Shown: positions 26,733-34,107, counted from the first letter of the stretch. The stretch: DNA of 64,000 bases from an uncultured Oscillospiraceae bacterium (GCA_910587995.1 CAJUNS010000008.1:10504-74503), one strand, 5' to 3'. Numbers and translations are program-made. The notes: generated from the letters alone by a model not told the origin.

Positions 26733-26772
26733 CATTTGCCATCTGCTGAAAATATCAAGCAGATGGCAAATG
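26733..26772. terminator. 15-bp perfect hairpin beyond the TIR operon
   Basis: CATTTGCCATCTGCT (26733-26747) pairs perfectly with AGCAGATGGCAAATG (26758-26772) around a 10-nt loop. It lies 130 bp after the end of the minus-strand TIR operon and could be its terminator, but no clear U-tract follows on either strand. Confidence 0.5.
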
Positions 26773-26901
26773 GGAAGTGCATAATGATGTTTTAATCAAA
26801 AAAACTCTTATTTATTGGGTCTCTAATCCGGCAAAAAGACGGAGGACGCTAGAAGAAAATGTCCAGAGAGCGCTAATATGTATATTCAACCAGATGACTT
26901 A

Positions 26902-28353
26902 TTATAAATTGGGAAACACTATTTTGGATCTATAATAAGGAGATAGCTTTTCTTCTACTGTCTGTAAAGTAAGGGGGCCGAAATTGTGGTCAATATTGGA
27001 ACTGATTGCCAGAAAGCCATGTTTGGGAAACCAATAATAATGAAAACCCAGCAGAATCGAAAACGCCTGTAAATCTATGTACATTTTAGAGTCTATAGAA
27101 ATAGGTAGTTGTCTGTTCACCAAAGGTATTTCCTCATCATTTACAAACACTTCAGAGGAGCCAACCGCCATCCTAATTGTGTTTTGTCCCAAGTCGATCA
27201 CCGCTTGTTGCCGTTCAGAATCCCAGCTGACAGTCCCGCCAAGAGCAGTTGAAATATCCCGGACAGGCAGATATGGATGCTCATTCTGCAAAACAGGAGA
27301 GGAATCTAAATTTTTAATCTGCCCTTTCATTAAGAAATGGGTATTATCAATCTTCATGAAAATACTGTTTTGACTTTTAAGCTTATCTTGTAATAAGGTC
27401 TTCAAATCGTCATATTCTTCTGGTGTGTTCATTCCAGAGTAGGAGAGCAGTGCCGACTTCCAAATCCATTCGCTATTCGATCTGGCCCACTTTAATAACA
27501 AGCTACGGGCACTACCTTTCATGTAAGGGTTTTTAACTAGTAAACAGGTCAGTGTGCCCAAGAAAAACATATTATTTGGGCTAGAGTACAATTTGGGGAA
27601 TATCCTTTTTTCCGCATCGCTAAAATCTATTGAAATAATTTTCGAAAAGGCCCCTATAATCTGTTGAAGTTCAAATGATGTGCGATATTTATGAATATGG
27701 TTTAATTCCATTAGCCAAGAAATAATGGGGTTACGTAAAGCTGGAAACTGGGTCCAAATATTAAGTAATATCTGTTTTGATTTGTCTCCAAAGCCCACAC
27801 AGCTTTGACCGTCGTTTCGAATAAAAGATTTCGCTCCGATTACCGTTAGTTTTGACTGCAGGGAAAGATATGGGTCGCTATAATGGCTATTTACTGCTTT
27901 GCCGTCATCGTCAGGTTCATCTACATCTGGAAGAAAGCTAATCAAGTTACTCTCAATACCAGGCAGGTCACTTATTGCGACAACATCAAATATAGCCAGT
28001 GTAACCGCTAAGGCCAGATACTCTCCGTTGCGGTATTCTTCCACAAACCTTTCACATTCCTTCTGATCCCCCAAATCAAAAGATACTTCTTTTTTTCTCT
28101 TGGGGGCATTAGGAGCTTCTTTGTATTGAGGAGAGTTGCCCATATAGAGCGCATTGATGAAAATTTGGTTCTCCGCAATATTTCCTGATGCATCAAGATT
28201 TTGTAGTATGCGTTTTTCTTCTTGCAGTTTCTCAGGGCTGCCAGTGAAATTTGGCGCTGAACTATTGGACTCTGGTTCGTGCGTATCTTCCAAAGCTTCA
28301 GATGTCCCGTTTTCTGGTACGCTGACATCTACACGAGGGGTAGATGCATCCAT
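26902..28353 (-). CDS. TIR-operon partner protein with C-terminal CuAO-N-like domain
   Basis: A 483-residue protein of no family I can name. Residues 1-50 are Glu/Ser/Pro-rich and probably disordered. Residues 55-75 contain GNIAENQIFINALYMG, a beta-type motif. Residues 95-330 look helical (CERFVEEYRNGEYLALAVTLAIFD; KQILLNIWTQFPALRNPIISWLMEL), HEAT-like in feel. Residues 357-450 resemble a copper-amine-oxidase N-terminal-type domain: YLPVRDISTALGGTVSWD, then VFVNDEEIPL, then YIDLQAFSILLG. Such domains are normally on secreted or wall proteins, yet there is no signal peptide. Its ATG overlaps the TIR stop (TAATG), so both are made together. AT-rich codon use contrasts with all neighbours, a sign of transfer. 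Confidence 0.8.
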   Translation of the reverse strand: MDASTPRVDVSVPENGTSEALEDTHEPESNSSAPNFTGSPEKLQEEKRILQNLDASGNIAENQIFINALYMGNSPQYKEAPNAPKRKKEVSFDLGDQKECERFVEEYRNGEYLALAVTLAIFDVVAISDLPGIESNLISFLPDVDEPDDDGKAVNSHYSDPYLSLQSKLTVIGAKSFIRNDGQSCVGFGDKSKQILLNIWTQFPALRNPIISWLMELNHIHKYRTSFELQQIIGAFSKIISIDFSDAEKRIFPKLYSSPNNMFFLGTLTCLLVKNPYMKGSARSLLLKWARSNSEWIWKSALLSYSGMNTPEEYDDLKTLLQDKLKSQNSIFMKIDNTHFLMKGQIKNLDSSPVLQNEHPYLPVRDISTALGGTVSWDSERQQAVIDLGQNTIRMAVGSSEVFVNDEEIPLVNRQLPISIDSKMYIDLQAFSILLGFHYYWFPKHGFLAISSNIDHNFGPLTLQTVEEKLSPYYRSKIVFPNL

Positions 28354-28898
28354 TAATCATCCTTCTTTCCAAGGTTAAGCTCATTAATTGAGAGTATGAC
28401 TCCCGCTACGTTATCATGAATATTCATAGTATTTCCCGCATGGGCAGGAGGCACTGCAGCTTTTGGCATTTGTTCAGGTTGCTTGTCCAATTTTATGCGG
28501 TTTGCTATAAGAGAAGCAATTTCAGCTTCATTAGAAGAACAATAGTAGTTTGTACTGTTTGGATCGAACAGGGTTTCTGGCAAAGGAGTGCCATCTAGAT
28601 AAATGGGAATGACTCTTCCGTCGCCATGGTGTTTACTAAATGCTATAGCAGCCTCTTCCATAGGCACTTTCTTAGCAACATAATGCTTTGTAACGGACAA
28701 GGCAACATATTTCGATTCCATTCCAAATATCCGGTAAAAGATCTTGCGCTGATTTTGTCCACTGAGAAGGGTTTGTGCTTCAGAGGAGGGAGCAAAAAAA
28801 GCAGTAATATTTTCTGCTTTCAAATAGTGATATACGGTATTCACAATATCTTCATTTTCTTTAGCATATGATAAGGCTATATCGTATCGGTATTCCAT
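28353..28898 (-). CDS. TIR-domain protein (putative defence effector or signal enzyme)
   Basis: A 181-residue protein. Residues 5-135 form a TIR domain of the bacterial TIR_2 type: YDIALSYAKENEDIV (box 1), ITAFFAPS, MESKYVALSVTKHYVAKK, and VIPIYLDGTPLP. Bacterial TIR enzymes cleave NAD+ using a Glu in the alpha-C region; here E81/E82 in VPMEEAAIAF are candidates, while the usual W-x-x-x-E Trp is missing. The tail (155-175, NTMNIHDNVAGVILSI) is a beta-type motif. I start at 28898, with AGGGGTG six bases upstream; an in-frame extension to 28973 exists but lacks a ribosome site. Antiphage NAD+ depletion or signal production is inferred from family and context. Confidence 0.85.
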   Translation of the reverse strand: MEYRYDIALSYAKENEDIVNTVYHYLKAENITAFFAPSSEAQTLLSGQNQRKIFYRIFGMESKYVALSVTKHYVAKKVPMEEAAIAFSKHHGDGRVIPIYLDGTPLPETLFDPNSTNYYCSSNEAEIASLIANRIKLDKQPEQMPKAAVPPAHAGNTMNIHDNVAGVILSINELNLGKKDD

Positions 28899-28934
28899 GG
28901 TTGCACCCCTATCTGTGGTAATAATAATCATTTC

Positions 28935-28940
28935 ATTATA
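28935..28940 (-). promoter_or_regulatory. Possible -10 element of the TIR operon
   Basis: A perfect TATAAT on the minus strand, 37 bp before the TIR start codon. No good -35 lies at 17 bp, so the promoter would be weak or activator-dependent. The spoIVB terminator just upstream makes a separate promoter necessary. Confidence 0.35.
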
Positions 28941-29000
28941 TTTAACCTCTATATTCAAGGGCTCAGCCTTCATAAAAACAAAAATTTATCTATATCTTCC

Positions 29001-29046
29001 GAAAAGAGCAAAGTATCCGGACACTTATCAGAATGCCCGGATACTC
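29001..29046 (-). terminator. spoIVB terminator
   Basis: AGTATCCGG (29012-29020) pairs with CCGGATACT (29037-29045) 11 bp after the spoIVB stop; the minus strand continues with a T-rich tract (TTTGCTCTTTTC). Confidence 0.7.
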
Positions 29047-29056
29047 TGTTCCTGTT

Positions 29057-30211
29057 TTACGCCGCGTTTTGCTCCGCCTGGGAGGCAATGGCCCTGCCCT
29101 GCTCCAGCATGGTCTGGGCAAAAATGCCGTAGCCTCTGGCCGGGTCGTCCGTAAACACATGGGTCACCGCCCCAGCCAGCTTGCCGTCCTGTAAAATGGG
29201 CGCGCCGCTCATTCCCTGCACAATGCCTCCCGTGGCCTCCAGCAGCCGAGGGTCGGTTACCTTAATGACCAGGTTTTTTGTGGGCTGGTCCGTTCCGTTG
29301 CGCTTTTCAATCCGCGCGCTGTACCGCTGGGGTCCGCTGCCGTCAATGCTGGCCAAAATCTCTACGGGCCCGGTTTTCACCTGGTTCCGGCCCAGCACCT
29401 GGACCGCCTCCCCGGCGGGCGCTTCCGTCAAGGTGCCGTATACCCCTGTCTCGTTGTTGGCCAGCAGATCGCCCATGGGCTCGTCCGAGGTAAAGTACCC
29501 CCGCAGCTGCCCAGGGCTGTCCGGAATCCCCTTCACCACCCCGCATAGGGTAATGCGGGCCGGCTCCCCGGTTTTTAGGGGCATCAGGCTCCCCACGTCC
29601 GCGTCGCAGATGCCGTGGCCCAACCCCGCGAAGGTTCCGCTGGCCGGGTCGTAAAAGGTCAGGGTGCCTACCCCAGCCGCGCTGTCCCGAACCCACATGC
29701 CGGTTTTAAAGGCCCCGTCGCCGAATACCGGTTTTACCACAGCTTCAAATTCCTCGTCTTCCCGCCGGACCTTCAGCCGGATCTCCTGCCCCTGGCTTCT
29801 GCCGATATAAGCCGCCAGGGCCGCGTTGCTTTGAATCTCCATGCCATCCGCTTCCAGCAGGTAGTCGCCCGGCCGCAGCCCAGCCTCAGAGGCCGGGCAG
29901 CAAACGCCCGAGGCGGAATAAATGTCGGAAAGAGAAGCCACAATAACCCCATCCGTAAAGAGCTTGATGCCAAAGGCCTGTCCCAGGGGCACCACCTGGT
30001 TGGGTCCCGTCTCCGCCTTAGCCGCGGCCGCCGGAGCTTCCGCAGCTGCCTGCTGGGGCTGGAATGCGGCGGCCTGCCGGGCCTCCGGCTCGGTCAGGCC
30101 CAGCAGGCCCGCCGTGGCCACCATCCCCAGGGCCGTTACGCCTACGCTTAGGGTAAAGGCCCGCAAAGCCTGGCGGAAGCCCCTTTTGGCGGTCTTCCAT
30201 TTTTTTGCCAT
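29057..30211 (-). CDS. spoIVB: SpoIVB sporulation serine peptidase
   Basis: A 384-residue S55 peptidase that, made in the forespore, is secreted to the intermembrane space and cleaves SpoIVFA to activate pro-sigma-K processing. One N-terminal membrane helix (about 18-40), an Ala/Gln-rich linker, a PDZ domain (about 85-160, with SEAGLRPGDYLLEADG), then the S55 domain with H199 (GLGHGICDAD), S336 (GMSGAPIL) and conserved Asp near 355-356. I use ATG 30211 because GAGGTG lies 6 nt upstream; nine more bases are open to 30220. In most Clostridia spo0A follows; here the TIR island does. Confidence 0.95.
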   Translation of the reverse strand: MAKKWKTAKRGFRQALRAFTLSVGVTALGMVATAGLLGLTEPEARQAAAFQPQQAAAEAPAAAAKAETGPNQVVPLGQAFGIKLFTDGVIVASLSDIYSASGVCCPASEAGLRPGDYLLEADGMEIQSNAALAAYIGRSQGQEIRLKVRREDEEFEAVVKPVFGDGAFKTGMWVRDSAAGVGTLTFYDPASGTFAGLGHGICDADVGSLMPLKTGEPARITLCGVVKGIPDSPGQLRGYFTSDEPMGDLLANNETGVYGTLTEAPAGEAVQVLGRNQVKTGPVEILASIDGSGPQRYSARIEKRNGTDQPTKNLVIKVTDPRLLEATGGIVQGMSGAPILQDGKLAGAVTHVFTDDPARGYGIFAQTMLEQGRAIASQAEQNAA

Positions 30212-30418
30212 CTCCCTCACCTCGTTTCCTGAGCCAAAAGCGCCGGGGGCGAATGGAAGAGGGCCGCGTCGCGCCCTCCATTCCTCCCGGTTCTTCCGGC
30301 TTCATGGATTCGCTTTCTTCCAACGAAAAAAGCTGTCTTCTTCGTTGGCGCGATGGAAGGCCGGCGAAAACCGGCCCCGTTTTTACTCTGCCACAAGGCG
30401 GGGAAAATATGATGGAAA

Positions 30419-30451
30419 TTAAAAACGCCCCTGCACAAAGGGTGCAGGAGC
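30419..30451 (-). terminator. Terminator of the structured RNA candidate
   Basis: CCTGCAC and GTGCAGG form a 7-bp core around a 5-nt loop, extended by GC pairs, followed on the minus strand by GCG and T5. Confidence 0.75.
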
Positions 30452-30618
30452 GAGAATTTTTGGTCTGCCGCAACGACCGGGCACAGCGGCTGGCAGAACC
30501 GCACCCGGCTATTGCCGGTCTCGCCCAGTCGAAGGGACAGTAAGGGGAGCTGGACTCTCCAGCGCGCTCCGGCATGGGGGCCGGCAGAATCCACGCTCAA
30601 AAAGAGATTTGCTCGTCA
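30420..30618 (-). ncRNA. Unclassified structured RNA candidate, ~199 nt
   Basis: Between a promoter (30625-30653) and an intrinsic terminator (30419-30451), with no open frame. The ends are held by a long-range stem: GAGCG/CGCTC, TGG/CCA and TCTGCCG/CGGCAGA. Inside lie hairpins GCTGGA-gag-TCCAGC and CCGGC-aata-GCCGG, and a GACCGG/CCGGTC stem enclosing GCGG/CCGC. The size would suit 6S RNA, but the multibranched shape does not fit 6S, and it lacks SRP, RNase P and tmRNA motifs. It lies ~200 bp upstream of spoIVB on the same strand, so it could also be a terminated leader of that gene. Confidence 0.5.
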
Positions 30619-30624
30619 ACGAAC

Positions 30625-30653
30625 ATAATATGTAGAGTGATGATATTTGACAG
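30625..30653 (-). promoter_or_regulatory. Promoter of the RNA candidate
   Basis: CTGTCA (minus strand, 30648-30653), 17-bp spacer, TATTAT (30625-30630): 4/6 and 5/6 to consensus. The predicted start is near 30618. Confidence 0.5.
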
Positions 30654-30985
30654 CGTATGCCGCGCGGCCCTGCCGCGCCCGGTTTTTTCTCTGTGACCGC
30701 CTCCTTTGCTTTCGATGGTCTTAGTTTACCCCCCAATTGTGACCTAGATTTCACGAGTTTTTGAAGTTTTAGTTAGAGTTTTGTGAACACTTTTTGAACA
30801 GCTTGTATATTGTGCCGGATGCGCTAGAAAAAAACAGGAACAGGGGTTTCTGGCTGGAAAGAATGGATGCGGGCTTTGGGAGGGCTCCCCTTCCAACCGC
30901 CATAGCTGGGCCGCGCCATTTGGACGCCGTTCCGCTGCGCCCCGCGTTCCTCCCTCTTGCGCCGCCTCCTTTTTTCGGGTAAAAT

Positions 30986-31025
30986 AAGAACGGGCCCCCC
31001 GTTGGCGCCCGTTCTTCATTCTTTT
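30986..31025. terminator. Hairpin upstream of the acyltransferase gene
   Basis: AAGAACGGGC (30986-30995) pairs perfectly with GCCCGTTCTT (31007-31016), with CATTCTTTT after it on the plus strand and TATTTT on the minus strand. It may be a bidirectional terminator or a leader hairpin. The region 30660-30980 shows no gene. Confidence 0.5.
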
Positions 31026-31044
31026 CCAGCGAGGTATCAGCCCT

Positions 31045-32076
31045 ATGAAATCCCACGCCCAGCCTGATCTGGATACCGCCCTCATGCGGGTTCTGGCCTC
31101 TTTCGCCGTGGTGCTGCTGCACCTTTCCGCCCGCTACTCCGCCGCCAGCGTGTTTTATGGCTCCCTGGCCCGGTTCTCCGTGCCGGTCTTTCTCATCATC
31201 AGCGGCTATTACCTGCTGGGCCGGGAGTACTCCACCGCCCGCCTGTGGAAAAAGCTCCTGGCCCTTTTGGGCCAAATGCTCCTTTGGTCCGCCGCCTACT
31301 ACCTGTTCGGCCTGGCCCGGGGGACCCTCCACTGGGAGGGCCCGCGGGCGCTGGCCCGCTACCTGCTGACCATGCCCGTGCATCTGTGGTACCTTTACGC
31401 GGCGGCGGCGCTGTATGCCTTTACGCCGGTGCTGTATGTGTTTGTCCAGCACGCCGGCCAGCGCCGGTATCTCTATGCCCTGGGGCTTACCTTTTTGCTG
31501 GGCTCCCTGGTTACCATGGCCATTCGGGCGGACTGGTGGCCCACCCTGGGCCTTATTGTCGAGGGCAAAATGCACCTGCCCTACTCCATGGGCTTTCTCT
31601 TTTTGTACCTGCTGGGGGGCTATTTCCGGCGGTACCCCCTGCCCCGGTGGGCGGTTTGGGGGCTGACCCTGGGCTGGCTGCTTTCCGTCCTGGCCACGGC
31701 TCTGCTGACGTTGGCCCGGTCCCGCCCGGCGGGAGCCCTGGACACCCTGTGGCTCAGTTTTTTCTCGCCCTTTGCCATGCTGGGAGGCGCGGGCTGCTTT
31801 GCCTCGGCGCGGGCCTTTTTGCCCAGGCTCCGGCTGGGAGAAAGAGCCGGACGGGTTTTGCTGGAGCTGTCCCAGTGCGCCTTTGGGGTCTACCTGCTCC
31901 ACCCCATGCTGGGCGAGCTCTTCGCCCCCTGGATGGAGCCCTTGGGCTGGACCTGGCTGACCATCCCCCTGCGGGCCCTGGCTGTATATGGCGCGGCGCT
32001 GGGGCTGGTCTGGCTGGCCAGGCGGTTTTGGAGCATGGCGGTCCGGCGAATCCGCCGGGCCTCAGGAAGAGCCTGA
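31045..32076 (+). CDS. Acyltransferase family 3 membrane protein
   Basis: A 343-residue integral membrane acyltransferase of the OatA/NodX type (acyltransferase 3), which O-acylates cell-surface glycans or other carbohydrates. Ten or so hydrophobic segments span the chain. Hallmarks are RVLASFAVVLLHLSA with the conserved active-site His near residue 24, and PVFLIISGYYLLGRE in the next segment. The C-terminal SGNH domain of full OatA is absent. It stands alone between the RNA candidate and a HAD-like gene on the opposite strand. The substrate is unknown. Confidence 0.88.
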   Translation: MKSHAQPDLDTALMRVLASFAVVLLHLSARYSAASVFYGSLARFSVPVFLIISGYYLLGREYSTARLWKKLLALLGQMLLWSAAYYLFGLARGTLHWEGPRALARYLLTMPVHLWYLYAAAALYAFTPVLYVFVQHAGQRRYLYALGLTFLLGSLVTMAIRADWWPTLGLIVEGKMHLPYSMGFLFLYLLGGYFRRYPLPRWAVWGLTLGWLLSVLATALLTLARSRPAGALDTLWLSFFSPFAMLGGAGCFASARAFLPRLRLGERAGRVLLELSQCAFGVYLLHPMLGELFAPWMEPLGWTWLTIPLRALAVYGAALGLVWLARRFWSMAVRRIRRASGRA

Positions 32077-32084
32077 CGCCGGGT

Positions 32085-32780
32085 TCAGTCTGGACTTTGA
32101 GCCTGCGGGGGGCTTTCCCGCAGCCACTGGGTGTCCAGAGCCTCAGACAGGCTCCGCACAGAGGGAATGCCATTGGGCGCGCGGCGGCCGCTCCGGTTGA
32201 GCCAGAGGGCGGGAATGCCCAAGGCTGACGCGCCCCGCAGGTCGCCCCTCAGGGAGCCGCCTAGGGAAAGGGCCTGCTTGGGCTCCACCCCGGCCTGGCG
32301 CAGGGCCAGCTGGAACAGCTCCTTGCGGGGCTTGTAAGCCCGGGCGTCTTCACTGGTAATCAGGCCCTGGACCTTTAGCTGATGAAAGTGCAGGGCGTTC
32401 TCAATGTCCCGGCGGTCCATGTTGGCCAGCAGATACACGGGCGCCGGGCAGGCGGCCAAAAAGGCTTTGGCGTCCTCAAACAGGGGCGGCCGGACCCAGT
32501 GCTGAAAAAGAGGGAGGCTCAGCTCCTTGGCCGGAACCGGGGAGCGGAAGCGCCGCAGGGTCTTTTCCAGAACCAGCATGACCAGCTGCCGCTGAGACTG
32601 AAAGCTGGACCCATGGGCAGAGAGCTGGGCCAGTTCAAACTTCCTCTGCCAATACCGTTCCACTTCGGCCCGGTCTTTGGCCCGGCCGGATTCCCAAATC
32701 CTTTGGGCCATATCCGTCACCACCTGCTGGATGTTGTGCGCCACCGCGCCATAAAAACTGAGAAAAACCGCGTCAACCAT
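32085..32780 (-). CDS. HAD-fold protein with lost catalytic residues
   Basis: A 231-residue protein with the HAD hydrolase fold and cap, but motif I is degenerate: VDAVFLSFYGAVAHN stands where active enzymes have FFDFDGTL, so the nucleophile Asp is Ser8 and the acid/base Asp is Tyr10. Motif II is LLANMDRRD (Ala for Ser/Thr). Motif III Lys is kept in AYKPRKELF. Motif IV is SLGGSLRGDLRGA (Gly for the first metal-binding Asp). The changes are consistent across motifs, so it is probably a non-catalytic descendant serving a binding or regulatory role. The frame is intact, so it is not a simple pseudogene. Confidence 0.8.
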   Translation of the reverse strand: MVDAVFLSFYGAVAHNIQQVVTDMAQRIWESGRAKDRAEVERYWQRKFELAQLSAHGSSFQSQRQLVMLVLEKTLRRFRSPVPAKELSLPLFQHWVRPPLFEDAKAFLAACPAPVYLLANMDRRDIENALHFHQLKVQGLITSEDARAYKPRKELFQLALRQAGVEPKQALSLGGSLRGDLRGASALGIPALWLNRSGRRAPNGIPSVRSLSEALDTQWLRESPPQAQSPD

Positions 32781-32871
32781 ACTGATGTCCCTTTCGTAGC
32801 GGATTCGTCACGTACATTATGCCATCCTAACACATGAAAAAGGAAATGACAAGGGAATCCCTTTCCAGGGG

Positions 32872-32957
32872 GTGTGTCCCAACCACAGAGATAATCACCG
32901 GTGTTCCCCCGCCCGTAGGGCGGGGGAACACGAAAAGCTCTCCGAAACGGACACTCC
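32872..32957 (+). repeat. Repeat family A, copy A1
   Basis: An 86-bp palindromic element: GTGTCC start, CAACCACAGAGATAATCA, a central hairpin GTTCCCCCGCCC / GGGCGGGGGAAC, CACGAAAAGCTCTCCGAAA, then GGACAC. It lies in the gap between the HAD-like gene and the GerQ-like gene. Confidence 0.8.
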
Positions 32958-33062
32958 TCCTTTCCAAATGGGAGACAAAGCTGGGCATAGCCCACAATGG
33001 AACGGCGGACAAAGGATGGAGCCCAGAGGGTGTGGCTTCCAGTTCCTTTGTCCGCCGCCGGC

Positions 33063-33485
33063 TTACATGGAGCGCCGTCCGTTTTGGTTGGGATGGGGCA
33101 GAATGTTATAGTTGAACCGTGGCCTTTCGTTGGGCATAAAGAAATAGACGAATTTGACGGAGAAAATGTCGCAAACAATAAAGTTGTTCACCGGCTCGTC
33201 GTACAGGGTGACAAAGCTGCGGCCCACCAGGTAGAGCATGCCCTGCTTGCGCACAATCTCCCCGGTGCCGATGAGGAACTCGATGACCACGAAATTTCCA
33301 ATGTTCTGGGACAAAATGGCCTGCATGGAGCCCCGCATCTCCTCCGTGTCAAAGTTCTCCTGGGGCAGATGCTCAAAATTGTCCATCTGGGCCGCTCCAT
33401 CGGCCTCGGCAATGTAGTCCGCCCGGCCATGGACCCGGCGCATTCCGGCGGAGTTCCGTCCGCATTCCCTTTGGTTGTTCATCAT
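33063..33485 (-). CDS. Putative GerQ-like spore coat protein
   Basis: A 140-residue protein. The first 45 residues are polar. The folded part (about 50-118) reads QAILSQNIGNFVVIEFLIG, then GEIVRKQGMLYLVGRSFVTLYD and IVCDIFSVKFVYFF, a small beta domain resembling the conserved core of GerQ/YwdL, the Bacillus coat protein that positions the lytic enzyme CwlJ. The similarity alone is modest; the argument is that it lies directly after a CwlJ-like gene on the same strand, as gerQ pairs with cwlJ in Bacillus. GGGAGG lies 8 nt before the first ATG. Confidence 0.6.
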   Translation of the reverse strand: MMNNQRECGRNSAGMRRVHGRADYIAEADGAAQMDNFEHLPQENFDTEEMRGSMQAILSQNIGNFVVIEFLIGTGEIVRKQGMLYLVGRSFVTLYDEPVNNFIVCDIFSVKFVYFFMPNERPRFNYNILPHPNQNGRRSM

Positions 33486-33547
33486 AGTAATGACCTCCCC
33501 TGTGTGATATGGTTAACGCCTTTCAAAAAAAGAACTGCTTTGTTTAC

Positions 33548-33663
33548 TATAGTTAACGCGGTTCAAAAGAGATGATACCTCTTTTGAACCTGGCGGCATG
33601 GGCACGCCCGCGCCGCCCTGCTTGAAAATCGGTAAATACCGGTTTTCAAGCGCGTTTACTATA
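33548..33663 (+). repeat. Repeat family B, copy B1
   Basis: A 116-bp element with terminal inverted repeats TATAGTTAACGCG and CGCGTTTACTATA. It contains three hairpins in a row: GGTTCAAAAGAG/CTCTTTTGAACC, a GGCGGC/GCCGCC stem, and GCTTGAAAA/TTTTCAAGC. A partial copy (GGTTAACGCCTTTCAAA to GTTTACTAT) abuts its left side at 33512-33549. It sits between the cwlJ-like and gerQ-like genes. Confidence 0.8.
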
Positions 33664-33672
33664 TTGTCCGGC

Positions 33673-34107
33673 TCAGGTCTCCGCGTAGCGCTCGGTGGGG
33701 TTGTAGAAGCAGTGGTCCCCCAGGCGGATGACAAAGCGCCCCACAGGAGAGGGAAAATTCTCCCGGCAGGTGGGCAGAAAGGGGTTGAAGTACCACAGGG
33801 CAAAGCCCAGGTTGGTTAGGCGGTTGCCCGCAATGGCCCAGTCGGCGATGCTGTAGTGCACGTCGGTGGGGCGCATGTTGTAGATGTTCTGCATGTTGTA
33901 CTGCCCGCCCACCATCTCCATGACGCAGGTAAACTGCCGGGGCTGGTACACCACCTCCCGGATGGTCAGCAGCCGCCCGTATTCTCCATAGGTAACCTGC
34001 ACCCGGTTCATTACCACGCAGGCCACCGCCCGCATGCCGGTGTCGCCCTCGCCGCCCGCCTCGCACTCAATGATGCGGGCCAGAATCTCCCGATCGGAAA
34101 ACGCCAT
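33673..34107 (-). CDS. cwlJ: CwlJ/SleB-type cell wall hydrolase
   Basis: A 144-residue Hydrolase_2 protein without a signal peptide, like CwlJ (~142 aa) and unlike secreted SleB. CwlJ degrades spore cortex peptidoglycan at germination and is held in the coat by GerQ. Motifs: IIECEAGGEGDTGMRAVACVVMNRV (conserved catalytic Glu near 14) and the C-terminal WYFNPF and GDHCFYNPTERY. I start at ATG 34107 with AAGGGGGG upstream. On the minus strand a CATATATT at 34135-34142, 16 bp after an AC (34159-34160), could be a sigma-E/K-type promoter, which would fit mother-cell expression. The gene for the GerQ-like protein follows. Confidence 0.85.
   Translation of the reverse strand: MAFSDREILARIIECEAGGEGDTGMRAVACVVMNRVQVTYGEYGRLLTIREVVYQPRQFTCVMEMVGGQYNMQNIYNMRPTDVHYSIADWAIAGNRLTNLGFALWYFNPFLPTCRENFPSPVGRFVIRLGDHCFYNPTERYAET

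Noticed and set aside
30420..30618. Identification of the RNA candidate as 6S RNA
   Set aside because: Size fits, but the interior folds into several separate hairpins rather than a rod with one central bubble, so I leave it unclassified.
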